This document shows, piece after piece, positions 52,367-63,856 of a DNA stretch of 64,000 bases. The position numbers were made by a program, and so were the translations under genes. Position 1 is the stretch's first letter; each line of letters opens with the position of its first letter. Under the pieces are notes generated by a model. It searched no databases. It was not told where the DNA came from and saw nothing but the letters and a program-made list of their open reading frames with translations. The DNA is from Planctomycetota bacterium (GTDB lineage: Bacteria; Planctomycetota; UBA1135; GCA-002686595): contig JAKLKU010000019.1 in NCBI GenBank assembly GCA_023150475.1, positions 62,001 through 126,000 on the forward strand, in the 5' to 3' direction.

Positions 52367-54580
52367 ATGACGACGCCTCCCGACGAACCCGATCCGCACG
52401 CGAGCGACGAACGTGTGCTCGCTTGGCTCGACCGACTGACCGAAGCGTCCGAACGACCGAACTTCGAGCTCGAGCGATTCCTCGGCGAGGTGCCGGCGGA
52501 AGTGCGCGACGAAGTGCGACGACTCGCGCGCGAGTGGGACTGGGTCTCGAAACTCGTGACGTCGGCGGTCGAGTCCGAGTCGTTCGAGCTCGCGTCCGGC
52601 GCGCGTTTCGGCGACTACGTGCTGATCCGCGAACTCGGTCGTGGCTCGATGGGCGTCGTGTGGCTCGCGCGCCAGGTGTCGCTCGCGCGCCGCGTCGCCG
52701 TCAAGTTCCTCAAGTCGAACGCGGCGTTCGCCGCGCATCAGATCGAGCGTTTCCGCCGCGAAGCGAAGAGCGCCGCGCGGCTGTCGCACCCGGGCATCGT
52801 GCAGATCCACGCCGTCGGCGAAGCGCGCGGCTACCGCTTCTTCGCGATGGAGTACGTGCCCGGGCGGACGCTCTTCGAGGAGCTCGAGTCGCTGCGGCGC
52901 CGTCACGCCCGCGGGGAGCCACCCGGACCAGGCGATCAACTCGGTTCGCGCGACGGACGGCCGTACGTGAAACAGGCGGCGACGATCGCGGCGTCGCTCG
53001 CCGACGCGCTCGAGCACGCGCACCGCGCGGGCGTCATCCACCGCGACGTCAAACCGCAGAACGTCCTGCTGACCGACGCGGGCGCGCCGATGCTCGTCGA
53101 CTTCGGCCTCGCGAAGGACCTGGACGAACAGAGCTTGTCGGGTCCGGGCGACATGGCGGGCACGCCGTGTTACATGAGCCCCGAGCAGGCGCTCGCCGAG
53201 CGCGATCGCATCGACGGACGCTCGGACGTCTTCTCGCTCGGCGTCGTGCTCTACGAGATGCTCTCGCTCTCGCGGCCGTTCGTCGGCGAGACGAGCCACG
53301 AAGTCTTCCAACGCATCGTCAACCTCGAGCCGCCTCCGATCGAGTCGCAGAACCCCGCGGTGCCGCCGGAGCTCGCGCTCGTCTGCCGCAAGGCGATGGA
53401 GAAGCGCCGCGAGGACCGCTACGCGTCCGCCGCGGAGTTCGCGGCCGACCTGCGGCGCTTCGTCGCCGACGAGCCGGTGCTCGCCCGCGCGCCGACGCTC
53501 GTCGCGCGCGCGCAGCGTTGGGCGCGACGGCGGCGGGTGCTCGCGACCTCGCTCGGAGTCGGCGTCGTGGTGCTCGTCGCAGGCCTGGTGTGGGCGGAGA
53601 TGCGCGCCGCCTCCGCGCGCGACGCCGACCGTCCGCGCGTGACGTTGGTCGGGCTGCCCGACGGTGCACGGGTCGGCGTCCGTCGGATCGATCCGCAGAG
53701 CGGCGAGCTCGCGCCGCTCGAACCGATCGGTGTCGCGCCGCTCGGCGAATTCGCGCTCGACACGGGCATCTGGCGGATCGTGGTCGACGTCGGGTTCGCC
53801 TTCTCGGAGCAGACGCGCACGTTGGACGCGCAGGATCGAGTCGAGTTGTCGCCGACGTTCGTGCCCACCGAAGCGACCCGAGCCGGCATGCTCCTCGTGC
53901 CGGGAGGCTCGTTCATCTTCGGCCAACCGGGCAACGAACTCGCTTACCCGCAGCGGACGCGAATCGCTCCCACGGTCTGGCTCGACGAAACCGAGGTTTC
54001 GAACCGTCAGTACCGCGAGTTCGTCACGGCGACCGGTCACCGCGCGCCGGAGTTCTGGCCGACGCCGTACGACCCGAGCTGGGACGACCTACCGGTCGTC
54101 GGCGTCACGGTCGAAGACGCGCAGGCCTACGCCGAGTGGGTCGGCAAGCGCTTGCCCACCGAGCTCGAATGGGAGCACGCGGCACGCGGAGTGGACGGCC
54201 GGCGCTACCCGTGGGGCTCGGACGAGAGCGACTTCGCGGCACGGGCCCATTTCTCGGGGCTCGATCGCGTGGGCACGCGCGACCGTCGCATCGAGCAGTA
54301 CCTGGCTCACGCCGAGCCGGTGAATTCGCGACCGCTCGGTGCCGGACCTTACGGCCACCTGCGTCTACTCGACAACGTGCACGAGTTCTTGGAGTCGGCG
54401 TTCCTCGAGAAAGAAGGCACGGAACTCGTCGCGCGTTTCCACGTCCAAATGTTCCACGGCGGCTCGTTCACCGAGACGCAAGGCGACTACTCGCTCGTGA
54501 ATCGCGGCGAGCTGCACCCGGGGAACACGGACTACGCCGTGGGCTTCCGCTGCGCGAAGAGCGTGGCGCCCGCGGAGTGA
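52367..54580 (+). CDS. Membrane Ser/Thr protein kinase with C-terminal SUMF1/FGE-like domain
   Basis: 737 residues from ATG 52367. Residues 80-375 are a Hanks-type kinase: Gly loop GRGSMGVVWLA (91-101), catalytic Lys113 in AVKFL, HRDVKPQN with Asp227, DFG (245-247), GTPCYMSPEQ. A basic RRRR then one TM helix at 391-410. Outside, residues 505-735 form a formylglycine-generating-enzyme-like (SUMF1) domain (MLLVPGGSFIFGQPGNE, EVSNRQYREFVTATGH, GKRLPTELEWEHAARGVDGRRYPWG, GYHLRLLDNVHEF-type, NTDYAVGFRCAKSV). The N-terminal 79 residues look like an anti-sigma-type zinc-less helix (EVPAEVRDEVRRLAREWDWV). Signals from the periplasmic side to kinase targets. Followed at 28 bases by an unknown gene. 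Confidence 0.93.
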   Translation: MTTPPDEPDPHASDERVLAWLDRLTEASERPNFELERFLGEVPAEVRDEVRRLAREWDWVSKLVTSAVESESFELASGARFGDYVLIRELGRGSMGVVWLARQVSLARRVAVKFLKSNAAFAAHQIERFRREAKSAARLSHPGIVQIHAVGEARGYRFFAMEYVPGRTLFEELESLRRRHARGEPPGPGDQLGSRDGRPYVKQAATIAASLADALEHAHRAGVIHRDVKPQNVLLTDAGAPMLVDFGLAKDLDEQSLSGPGDMAGTPCYMSPEQALAERDRIDGRSDVFSLGVVLYEMLSLSRPFVGETSHEVFQRIVNLEPPPIESQNPAVPPELALVCRKAMEKRREDRYASAAEFAADLRRFVADEPVLARAPTLVARAQRWARRRRVLATSLGVGVVVLVAGLVWAEMRAASARDADRPRVTLVGLPDGARVGVRRIDPQSGELAPLEPIGVAPLGEFALDTGIWRIVVDVGFAFSEQTRTLDAQDRVELSPTFVPTEATRAGMLLVPGGSFIFGQPGNELAYPQRTRIAPTVWLDETEVSNRQYREFVTATGHRAPEFWPTPYDPSWDDLPVVGVTVEDAQAYAEWVGKRLPTELEWEHAARGVDGRRYPWGSDESDFAARAHFSGLDRVGTRDRRIEQYLAHAEPVNSRPLGAGPYGHLRLLDNVHEFLESAFLEKEGTELVARFHVQMFHGGSFTETQGDYSLVNRGELHPGNTDYAVGFRCAKSVAPAE

Positions 54581-54608
54581 AACCGATGACTGCTGGAGGG
54601 GGAAAACC

Positions 54609-55130
54609 ATGCTCGAGAGTCCGACGATCTCGCTCGTGTTCAAGCCGAATCGCAACGGCTCGTTCGCACAGCTCACGCGTACGCAGCAGCGGCAGGTCGA
54701 AAGCCAGATGATCGATCAGATCCGCGCCGTCGTGAGCAACTCGACGTTGACGGCGTGGCTGAATCCGCCCGCGGCGGATCTCGGAGTGATGGTCGGGGGC
54801 ACGCTCGTCACGTTCGACCCGACGAACGACTCGATGACGGTCACCAACCTGCGCGCGTTCTTCACGCAACTCGTCGAGGCTGCGACGACCACGTCGCCGA
54901 CGCTCGCGCTCGGCGTCGATCCGAACGGGCCGATCGAGCCGATCTGCAAGGTCAAGGTCGACGGCAAACACGTCGACGAGATCCGCTGTCCGCTCGAACT
55001 GACGGTCACGGACCCGGAGACCCACCAAAGTGCGACGCGCGCGTGGCGTGTCTCCGCGAACGTCGGCGGCACGGTCGTCGAGACGCAGGTCGAAGTCGAG
55101 CTCCAATTCGTCGCGCCGGATCCTGAGTGA
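54609..55130 (+). CDS. Unrecognised protein cotranscribed with the kinase
   Basis: 173 residues, no family recognised. An excellent ribosome-binding site (GGAGGGGG) lies 8 bases before the ATG. No signal peptide or membrane helix. N-terminal helical half (RTQQRQVESQMIDQIRAVVSN) and a C-terminal beta-rich half (PICKVKVDGKHVDEIRCPLELTVTDPETHQSATRAWRVSANVGGTVVETQVEVELQFVAPDPE) that looks like a single immunoglobulin-type or FHA-like sandwich without the FHA key residues. Being 28 bases behind the kinase it could be its substrate or partner. Confidence 0.72.
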   Translation: MLESPTISLVFKPNRNGSFAQLTRTQQRQVESQMIDQIRAVVSNSTLTAWLNPPAADLGVMVGGTLVTFDPTNDSMTVTNLRAFFTQLVEAATTTSPTLALGVDPNGPIEPICKVKVDGKHVDEIRCPLELTVTDPETHQSATRAWRVSANVGGTVVETQVEVELQFVAPDPE

Positions 55131-55230
55131 TCCGCCGCGGATCAGGGGATGATCCGGTAGAGCGCTTGCGCGACGAGTCCCTTCGGCGTGCCCGGTCTCG
55201 CGCCGGGCGCGCCGAGTTCAGGTCACCGGG

Positions 55231-55272
55231 CTCATGGGGCGGGCCTCATGCGGCGGCGCTCATGCGGCGGCA
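55231..55272. repeat. Three 14-bp tandem repeats beside the pyrG stop
   Basis: CTCATGNGGCGGNN units at 55231, 55245 and 55259, and a partial copy at 55273 that includes the pyrG stop codon (TCA on this strand). Suggests slipped-strand duplication at the gene end. Confidence 0.85.
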
Positions 55273-55273
55273 C

Positions 55274-57816
<2,543 letters not shown>

Positions 57817-57817
57817 G

Positions 57818-58366
57818 TCAGGGCTTCTTCACCGTCGGCTGCTGCCGTTGGAAGTAGTCTTCGCCGGTGCGCGCCTTGATGTCGACCGCTTGCCAGCCCT
57901 GCGTTTCGTTGTAGGTCGCGAGCACCGCGTCGAGCAACGCGCGCATGCGCTGCATGTCCGCCTTCGGCGTGTCGGGCGTCGCGAGCACGAACTTCGCGCC
58001 GCGCGCGTCCTCGACTTCGAGCGTCCAAGCCTTGGTGCCGTCGGTCAGTTCGGGCGCCTTGCCGCGCTGCGCGAGTTCGGACCAGCCTTCGCCTTCGAGG
58101 TAATCGCGCAGGGCGGTCATCAGCTCGTCGTCCTGGACCTTGCGCGAGGCGTCCGGCGCGAGCTTCGAGTACTGCTCGAGCGCACCGACCAGGCCTTGGC
58201 TCACCAGTTCGAAGCGCGCGCTCGAACGGTAGTCCCGCACGGTCATGCGGATCGCTTCGCCGCGCTGCGCGGTCGTCCCGTCGGCGGCGGAGGTCGACGA
58301 ACGCGAGCCGCCGCTCGACGTGCAGGCAGCGAACGCGACGAGGAGGAATACGAAGAGGATGCGCAT
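57818..58366 (-). CDS. Small lipoprotein
   Basis: 182 residues, first gene of a unit with kdsB. Signal peptide with lipobox LVAFAAC (residues 9-15) followed by a Ser/Gly-rich linker (TSSGGSRSSTS). The mature domain is alpha/beta with VSQGLVGALEQYSKL, MTALRDYLEGEGWSELAQ and GWQAVDIKARTGEDYFQRQQ; no family recognised. It ends 1 base before the kdsB start. Possibly an outer membrane lipoprotein linked to LPS assembly, by context only. Confidence 0.75.
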   Translation of the reverse strand: MRILFVFLLVAFAACTSSGGSRSSTSAADGTTAQRGEAIRMTVRDYRSSARFELVSQGLVGALEQYSKLAPDASRKVQDDELMTALRDYLEGEGWSELAQRGKAPELTDGTKAWTLEVEDARGAKFVLATPDTPKADMQRMRALLDAVLATYNETQGWQAVDIKARTGEDYFQRQQPTVKKP

Positions 58367-58507
58367 CGGAGGGGCCGTCCGACGCGTTCATTTGCCGTCG
58401 AGCGGACCGCGCGAGGATATCCGTCGCGCCGCGGTGCGGCAAGGCGGCGCGGCGCGGCCGCCGCTCCTGTTGCTGGGGGGCCGGGGCCTGGGCTTCGGGC
58501 CGCTCGT

Positions 58508-60967
58508 TCAGTCGCCGGCGACGTCGTCGGATCCCGCGAGCTCGGGGCTCTCCGGGCTCGGCACCGGCGAACCGTCGTCCGGGTGGCGCGCGGCCGGATG
58601 CACCGGGACCCAGAGGCGTCCGACGCGCGTCCAACCCGGCTGCGCGATCGCTTCGCCGCGCGGCAACGTCGGCCGTCCGCGCAACGCGCGCAGCACCAAG
58701 TAGTCGCCGTATTCGTCGCACGCTTCGAGTCGTTCGACGGGCTCGTGCGCGGCGTTGAGGCCCGCGACGTCCATCCACAACGTCGCCGGGATCAGATCGC
58801 CGCGGCGATGCTCTCCGCCGAACCAACGCGGGCCGCCCGTCGGCCGGAACGGATCGCGTTCGGGGACGACGAGGTAGCTCTCGGCGAGGATCCACTCGTC
58901 AGGCCATTTCGACGTCGGATACATGCCGTACGCCGGGTAGTGATCGTTGTCCCACGACGTGTCGAGCCGATCGGTCGTCAAGTGATCGACGAACCAGTAG
59001 TCGCGCGCGCCGAAGCCGCCACCGTGCCAGGTGTACGTGATCCAGCCGAAGCCGTCGCCCGGCAGCGTCTCGTAGCGCCAGTCGAGCAGCGTGACTCGTG
59101 TGACGCGGCCTTCGGCCGTGTCCTCGCACCAACGCATCGAGCGCGAACCGTCGAACCCGCGTTCCGCGGCGACGTCCGCGACCGAGCGCCCGGCGATCGT
59201 CTCGTAGAACCGACGTTCGCCCGGCGCACCGGTGCGCTTCTTCAGCACGTAGATCGGGCCGAGCTCCTCGTAGCGGAAGCGGTCGAAGAACACGGCTTCG
59301 ACGGCGAACTCGCGGTTGACGACCTCCATCACTTCGGGGAAGTCGGTGAGCACCGGCAAGTGCGCGATGAACCAGTCGAGGCTCGCGATCGCGGTGAGGT
59401 CGTTCGTGCGCTGCGTCTCGTCGTACTGGCGCCAGTAGTCCAAGTGGTGGGGGAGCTTGATCAGCTCCACCGTCGGCGCGGCGCGCAGGAACACCGCCCA
59501 GTGCCACGCGCAACTGACGCGGTCGCGCGGCGCTTCGCTCGCGCCTTCGGGAATCGGCTTCGCTGGATAGGCTTCGGCGGTGCGCGCGTTGACGTACGCG
59601 ATCGCTTCCCAGTAGCCGCCGTACTTGCGCGTGTTCGTGCTCCAGTTCTCGCGCACGCCGTACACGCACGCCGCCGCGAGCAAGCCGCGCGCCAGCGTGC
59701 CGCGGCCGAGTCGCAGCGCGGCCGAATCGCGCAGTGTGCCGACGACCGTGCTCCACCCGAGTCCGCCGAGCAAGCCGATCAGCGAGAGGAACGGCAACCA
59801 CAGACGGAAGTCCTTCGAACCCTTGAGCCCGTACGCCGTGACGTTCGCGAGCACGACGACCACGGCGAGCCAGACCTTCCACGAGCGCAGGAAACACGCG
59901 CGCACGACGCCGAGCGCGACCAAGCCGAGCGCGGCCCACGGGACGCCTTTCGCGATGTTCTCGAAGTACCACGAGAGTCCGTGGCTGCGCCGCACGATCG
60001 CGTCGGCTTGTTTGACGCGCTCTTGGTAGTCCGCTGCGTTGAACTGGATCGAAGGATCGAGCTTGTCGAGCTCGACCGCTTGGTTGTAGAGCCACGACGA
60101 GAAGTCGTAGAGCTTGCGCGAATCGATCGCCGTCGCGACCTTGACGATCGCCGTGGCGACGAGCACGCCGAAGTTCTGGTAGAGGTAGCTCGTGACGCTG
60201 ACCGCGAACGTGCCGTAGTAGAAGAGATCGAGCACGCACTGCACGAGGATCAGCGCGAGCACGCCGACGAGCACGCCGAACGTGTGTGCACGCGCCGCGC
60301 GGAAGTCGCGCACCGCGACGAACGCACCGATCGCGCCGACGACGGCGAAGTTCTGATAGGCCATCAGGATGCCGAGGCCGAACCACGCGCCCGCGACGAG
60401 GCCCGAACGGAACGTGCGTCGATCGAAGATCGTCGCGACGCCGAGCGTGACGAAGAGTCCCGCCGCGATGCCGGAGATCGGCTCGACGCTCCAACGCAGC
60501 AGGATCGGACTCGCGGCGACCAGCGCACCGGCGGCGAGTCCCGCGGAGCGTCCGACGATGCGCGCGGCGAGCCGCGCGGAGAGCGCGACGAGCGCGAGCG
60601 CGAAGCCGAACTGCAGGAGCTGGCACGCGTGCATCACGTGCGTGAAATCGCGGACGTCGAGGGCGCGCGCGAGCGCGAAGATCGGCAGCAGGATCCCGCT
60701 GAATCCGAAGGCGCGGATCGCGCGGCTGTCGATCAGTTCTTCGCCGCGGGCGAGCGCGTTGGCGCGCTCCATGTACTCGATCGAATCGGCGAGCTGCGGA
60801 CCCAACGAGCGCTGCCAGGCGACCGCGAACAGCACCGCCGCGAAAGCGAGCAGGAGCCAGAGTCCGGGGTCGCCGAAGCCCGGGAGCTCGCGCCGTTCGG
60901 GTTCGTGGCCGCGGGCCACGGCAGGCTGCGCGGCGGCCTGGGCGAGCGGCTTCGAGCTCGTCGTCAT
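58508..60967 (-). CDS. GT-C-type (GT39-like) membrane glycosyltransferase candidate
   Basis: 819 residues from ATG 60967. About ten to eleven membrane helices occupy residues 45-460 (LWLLLAFAAVLFAVAW; LLPIFALAR; FGFALALVALSARLAAR; GLAAGALVAASPILL; AGLFVTLGVATIF; TFGVLVGVLALILVQCVLD...), with a large ectodomain behind. The first periplasmic loop has the DSIEYMERANALARG acid-containing segment reminiscent of the GT-C Asp-rich loop. C-terminal 330 residues are soluble with W/Y-rich strands. The candidate role is transfer of sugars from polyprenyl carriers; alternatively an ArnT-like lipid A modifier. No sharp family assignment. Followed by the lipoprotein gene after 141 bases. Confidence 0.72.
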   Translation of the reverse strand: MTTSSKPLAQAAAQPAVARGHEPERRELPGFGDPGLWLLLAFAAVLFAVAWQRSLGPQLADSIEYMERANALARGEELIDSRAIRAFGFSGILLPIFALARALDVRDFTHVMHACQLLQFGFALALVALSARLAARIVGRSAGLAAGALVAASPILLRWSVEPISGIAAGLFVTLGVATIFDRRTFRSGLVAGAWFGLGILMAYQNFAVVGAIGAFVAVRDFRAARAHTFGVLVGVLALILVQCVLDLFYYGTFAVSVTSYLYQNFGVLVATAIVKVATAIDSRKLYDFSSWLYNQAVELDKLDPSIQFNAADYQERVKQADAIVRRSHGLSWYFENIAKGVPWAALGLVALGVVRACFLRSWKVWLAVVVVLANVTAYGLKGSKDFRLWLPFLSLIGLLGGLGWSTVVGTLRDSAALRLGRGTLARGLLAAACVYGVRENWSTNTRKYGGYWEAIAYVNARTAEAYPAKPIPEGASEAPRDRVSCAWHWAVFLRAAPTVELIKLPHHLDYWRQYDETQRTNDLTAIASLDWFIAHLPVLTDFPEVMEVVNREFAVEAVFFDRFRYEELGPIYVLKKRTGAPGERRFYETIAGRSVADVAAERGFDGSRSMRWCEDTAEGRVTRVTLLDWRYETLPGDGFGWITYTWHGGGFGARDYWFVDHLTTDRLDTSWDNDHYPAYGMYPTSKWPDEWILAESYLVVPERDPFRPTGGPRWFGGEHRRGDLIPATLWMDVAGLNAAHEPVERLEACDEYGDYLVLRALRGRPTLPRGEAIAQPGWTRVGRLWVPVHPAARHPDDGSPVPSPESPELAGSDDVAGD

Positions 60968-61098
60968 CGTCGGCGAGAGCATGCCCGGACGGGGCCGGAA
61001 CGCCAACCGGGGGGATTCCCGCAGGGTGGCCTCGGGGTGGGCTGCGCCAAGCTTGCTCGATCGCGGTCGCTGCCCCTACATCCGGCGTTAGGAGCGGC

Positions 61099-61134
61099 TC
61101 GAGACGCAGCATTTTGTAGGAATTGGCGTCTCGA
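61099..61134. promoter_or_regulatory. Perfect 9-bp inverted repeat in the divergent spacer
   Basis: TCGAGACGC (61099-61107) and GCGTCTCGA (61126-61134), 18-base AT-rich centre. Between the minus-strand GT-C gene (start 60967) and the plus-strand LysM gene (61254). A candidate operator or cruciform-forming site. Confidence 0.55.
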
Positions 61135-61253
61135 CCTTTGACTCGGAGCCCGGCGAAGAGCAAAACACGCACACTCGGAGCGCAACGCCGCCGTGGCGCG
61201 TGCGATCCGCCCTAACCAGCGAACGAACAACACGTTGCGGAGCGTCTAGCGCA

Positions 61254-62102
61254 ATGGGCCGGCTCGAAAAGATCGTCGTCCTCACCGTCCTCTTCTTGGT
61301 GGCGGTCATCCTCGCCATCTCCCTCAAACAGGGTGACAAGGCCGCCGACAAGGCCTCTCCCCTGGCGTCCCTGGATGCCAGGAACACCCCGGCCGGGCCC
61401 CAGTCCGGCCCGGGCGCCACGCCCGAGTCGGCCGGCGCCCAACCCGGTGGCGCGCCCCAGGGCGCCGCTGGCGCGAACTCGCCCGCCGGGGCGATGAGCA
61501 CCGTCGTCCAACCGAACGTCCAACCGGGCGTCGAGCTCAACAAGCCCGGTGCGCAGCCGCACGCCGGACCGGAGGCGCAACCGAGCGCCGTGAAGCCGGT
61601 GTCGACGCCGCCCGCGGGCTCCGCGCTGAAGACGCGCGAAGGGCTCGAAGAGTCGCTCTTCAACGACCTCTACATGTACAAGTGGAAGGCGGGCGACACG
61701 TACCCCGCGCTCGCCGAGCGCTTCTACGGATCGCAGAAGCTCTCGCTGCGCCTCAAGACGGCGAACGAAGGTCGCACGGAAGCGACGCTGAAGCCCGGCG
61801 ACATGATCTTCGTGCCGAACCTCGAAGCGGTGACGCCGGCCGCGCAAGAGCCGGCGCTCGCGCAAGGGAACAACGCCGGCGCGCCCGGCGCGAAGGCGCC
61901 CGCCAGCGCGACCGCGACGAAGAAGAACGGTGTCGGAGCCGACGGCTTCTACACGGTCGCCAAGGGCGACGTGCTCAGCACGATCTCGCAGAAGGTCTAC
62001 GGCACTTCGAAGAAGTGGCAGAAGATCTACGACGCGAACCGCGACGTGCTGAAGGATCCGAATGCTCTCAAGGTGGGCATGAAGCTCCGCATTCCCGAGT
62101 GA
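61254..62102 (+). CDS. LysM-domain membrane-anchored protein
   Basis: 282 residues. N-terminal anchor helix (IVVLTVLFLVAVILAISL, residues 6-23) without a cleavage site or lipobox, then a Pro/Ala/Gly/Gln-rich linker (residues 35-125). Two LysM modules follow: MYKWKAGDTYPALAERFYGSQKLSLRLKTANEGR...LKPGDMIFVPN (about 143-190) and YTVAKGDVLSTISQKVYGTSKKWQKIYDANRDVLKDPNALKVGMKLRIPE (about 233-282). LysM binds peptidoglycan GlcNAc-X-GlcNAc chains, so the protein tethers the inner membrane to the cell wall. Single gene closed by a terminator array. Confidence 0.9.
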   Translation: MGRLEKIVVLTVLFLVAVILAISLKQGDKAADKASPLASLDARNTPAGPQSGPGATPESAGAQPGGAPQGAAGANSPAGAMSTVVQPNVQPGVELNKPGAQPHAGPEAQPSAVKPVSTPPAGSALKTREGLEESLFNDLYMYKWKAGDTYPALAERFYGSQKLSLRLKTANEGRTEATLKPGDMIFVPNLEAVTPAAQEPALAQGNNAGAPGAKAPASATATKKNGVGADGFYTVAKGDVLSTISQKVYGTSKKWQKIYDANRDVLKDPNALKVGMKLRIPE

Positions 62103-62209
62103 AGTCCGCTCGATCGCGCGAGCGCGGTGCGCTCGCGTGATCGCGGCCTCGCTCGCCCGGCGCGTCGCGCGCCGAATGCGGAGCCGAACGTCGGAGAGCT
62201 TCCCCCCCC

Positions 62210-62390
62210 GGCCGCGTGCCTTGGCACGCGGCCTTTCTTTTCGATCGGGATGCGTGCCTTGGCACGCGGCCTTTCTTTTCAATCGGGATGCGTGCCTTGG
62301 CACGCGGCCTTTCTTTTTTGATCGGGATGCGTGCCTTGGCACGCGGCCTTTCTTTTCAATCGGGATGCGTGCCTTGGCACGCGGCCGTTC
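62210..62390 (+). terminator. Array of five tandem terminator-like hairpins
   Basis: The 16-base palindrome GCGTGCCTTGGCACGC occurs at 62214, 62252, 62290, 62329 and 62367 (period 38, once 39). The first copy has a 10-bp perfect stem (62210-62219 with 62224-62233), loop CTTG, then TTTCTTTT, a canonical intrinsic terminator. Copies 2-4 keep the hairpin plus a C/T tract (TTTCTTTT); the fifth lacks a perfect tract (GTTCTGC). The T tract is only on the plus strand, so they act on the LysM transcript; on the minus strand the hairpins lie downstream of the NtrC gene. Confidence 0.88.
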
Positions 62391-62415
62391 TGCTCGATCG
62401 CGACGCGCGCGGCGC

Positions 62416-63810
62416 TCAGTCCTTCAAGTGGTAGCGGTCGAGCTTCTTGTAGAGGTGACTGCGCTGCATCGCGAGCATCTCGGCGGTGCGCTTCACGTTG
62501 CCGCCGTACTCGGCGAGCTTGCGCTTGAAGAACAGCGCTTCGCTCTGGTCCTTGAAGGCTTCGAACGTCGGCGCGTGGAACGGATCGTGCGCCGGATCGA
62601 GCGAGCGCGCGACCGCGAGGCCGGGACCGTTCGCGAGCACTCGTTCGACGTGCGCGCGCTCGACGCTCGAGCCTTCCGCGAACACCGTCGCCGCTTCGAG
62701 GAGATTGCGCAGTTGGCGCACGTTCCCTGGGAAATCGAGCGTCTTCAGATAGTTCAGCGCGTCGGGCGCGAGCGCGTGCGGCGCGCGGCCGGTGCGCTCC
62801 GCGATGCCGCGCAGGAAATGCGCCGCGAGCGGCCCGACGTCGTCCGCGCGCTCGCGCAGCGGCGGCACCGCGAGCGGCACGACGTTGAGGCGATAGAAGA
62901 GGTCGAGGCGGAAGAGCTTCTCCTCGACCGACTTCTGCAGGTCGGCATTGGTCGCCGAGATCACGCGCAAGTCGACCGGGATCGGTTTCGAGGAGCCGAC
63001 GCGAGTCACTTCGTGCGTCTCGAGCACGCGCAGCACCTTCGCCTGCGCGACGAGCGGCATGTCGCCGATCTCGTCCAGGAAGAGCGTGCCGCCGCTCGCG
63101 GCTTCGAAGTGGCCGATCCGCCGTTCGTGCGCGCCGGTGAAGCTGCCCTTCTCGTGGCCGAAGAACTCCGACTCGACGAGCTCCGCGGGAATCGCGGCGC
63201 AGTTGACCGTGACGAACGGGCCGGCGGCGCGCGGGCTCGAGAGGTGGATCTGCCGCGCGACGATCTCCTTGCCCGTGCCGTTCTCGCCGGTGATCAGGAC
63301 GGCGGCATTCGAGCTCGCGACGCGTCCGACTTGCTCACGCAACGTCTGCATCGGCGGCGTGTCGCCGACGAGTTCCCAACGTTCCGAGATCTTGCGCTTG
63401 AGTTGCCGGTTCTCCGCGGCGAGCCGCTTCTCGCGCAGCGCGTTCGAGATCGACACGAGCACGCGGTTCTGTTCGAGCGGCTTCTCGAGGAAGTCGGTCG
63501 CGCCCTTCTTCACGGCTTCGACGGCGGTTTGGATGTCGCCGTGGCCGCTGATCATGATCACGGCGGGCGGCGCGGGTCGCTGGAGCAGCCTCTCGAGCGT
63601 CTCGAGGCCGTCCATCCGCGGCATCTTGACGTCGCACAAGACGACGGCGGCGCTGCGCCCGTGCTTTTCCTCGCTCGCGAGGCGCGCGAGCGCTTCTTCG
63701 CCGCCGCGCGCGGTCCACACGTCGTAGCCTTCGTATTGGAGGATCAGTTCGAGCGCGGCGCGCACGTCGCCTTCGTCGTCGATCACGAGCACGGTCACAC
63801 GTTCGGCCAT
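62416..63810 (-). CDS. NtrC-family sigma-54 response regulator
   Basis: 464 residues. Receiver domain 1-120 with DDEGD near 11-15, phosphoacceptor Asp60 (VLCDVKMP) and Lys of FLEKP; AAA+ sigma-54 activation domain with GENGTGKE (Walker A), the GSFTGA loop (normally GAFTGA, here Ala to Ser), FLDEIGDMP (Walker B) and LDFPGNVRQLRNLLE; C-terminal Fis-type HTH (YGGNVKRTAEMLAMQRSHLYKKLDRY). Activates sigma-54 promoters after phosphorylation. No sensor kinase gene is in the window. Divergently oriented from anmK, with 46 bases between. Confidence 0.95.
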   Translation of the reverse strand: MAERVTVLVIDDEGDVRAALELILQYEGYDVWTARGGEEALARLASEEKHGRSAAVVLCDVKMPRMDGLETLERLLQRPAPPAVIMISGHGDIQTAVEAVKKGATDFLEKPLEQNRVLVSISNALREKRLAAENRQLKRKISERWELVGDTPPMQTLREQVGRVASSNAAVLITGENGTGKEIVARQIHLSSPRAAGPFVTVNCAAIPAELVESEFFGHEKGSFTGAHERRIGHFEAASGGTLFLDEIGDMPLVAQAKVLRVLETHEVTRVGSSKPIPVDLRVISATNADLQKSVEEKLFRLDLFYRLNVVPLAVPPLRERADDVGPLAAHFLRGIAERTGRAPHALAPDALNYLKTLDFPGNVRQLRNLLEAATVFAEGSSVERAHVERVLANGPGLAVARSLDPAHDPFHAPTFEAFKDQSEALFFKRKLAEYGGNVKRTAEMLAMQRSHLYKKLDRYHLKD

Positions 63811-63856
63811 GTCCGCATCCTGCCAGTGTGCGCAGGCGCTTGCTAGCCTCGGCGGA

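Noticed and set aside
62210..62390. Possible CRISPR array at the 38-bp repeats
   Set aside because: Units are contiguous with the same 22-base interval sequence rather than unique spacers, each contains a hairpin plus T tract, and no cas genes are present.
62137..62434. Protein-coding reading of the 38-bp repeats (repeated LGTRPFFSIGM-like peptide)
   Set aside because: Hairpins and T tracts explain the repeat better; the frame shifts at the 39-bp unit and lacks codon bias.
63811..63856. Sigma-54 (GG-N10-GC) promoter between the NtrC-type gene and anmK
   Set aside because: No TGGCAC-N5-TTGC(A/T) match could be found in the 46-base gap on either strand.
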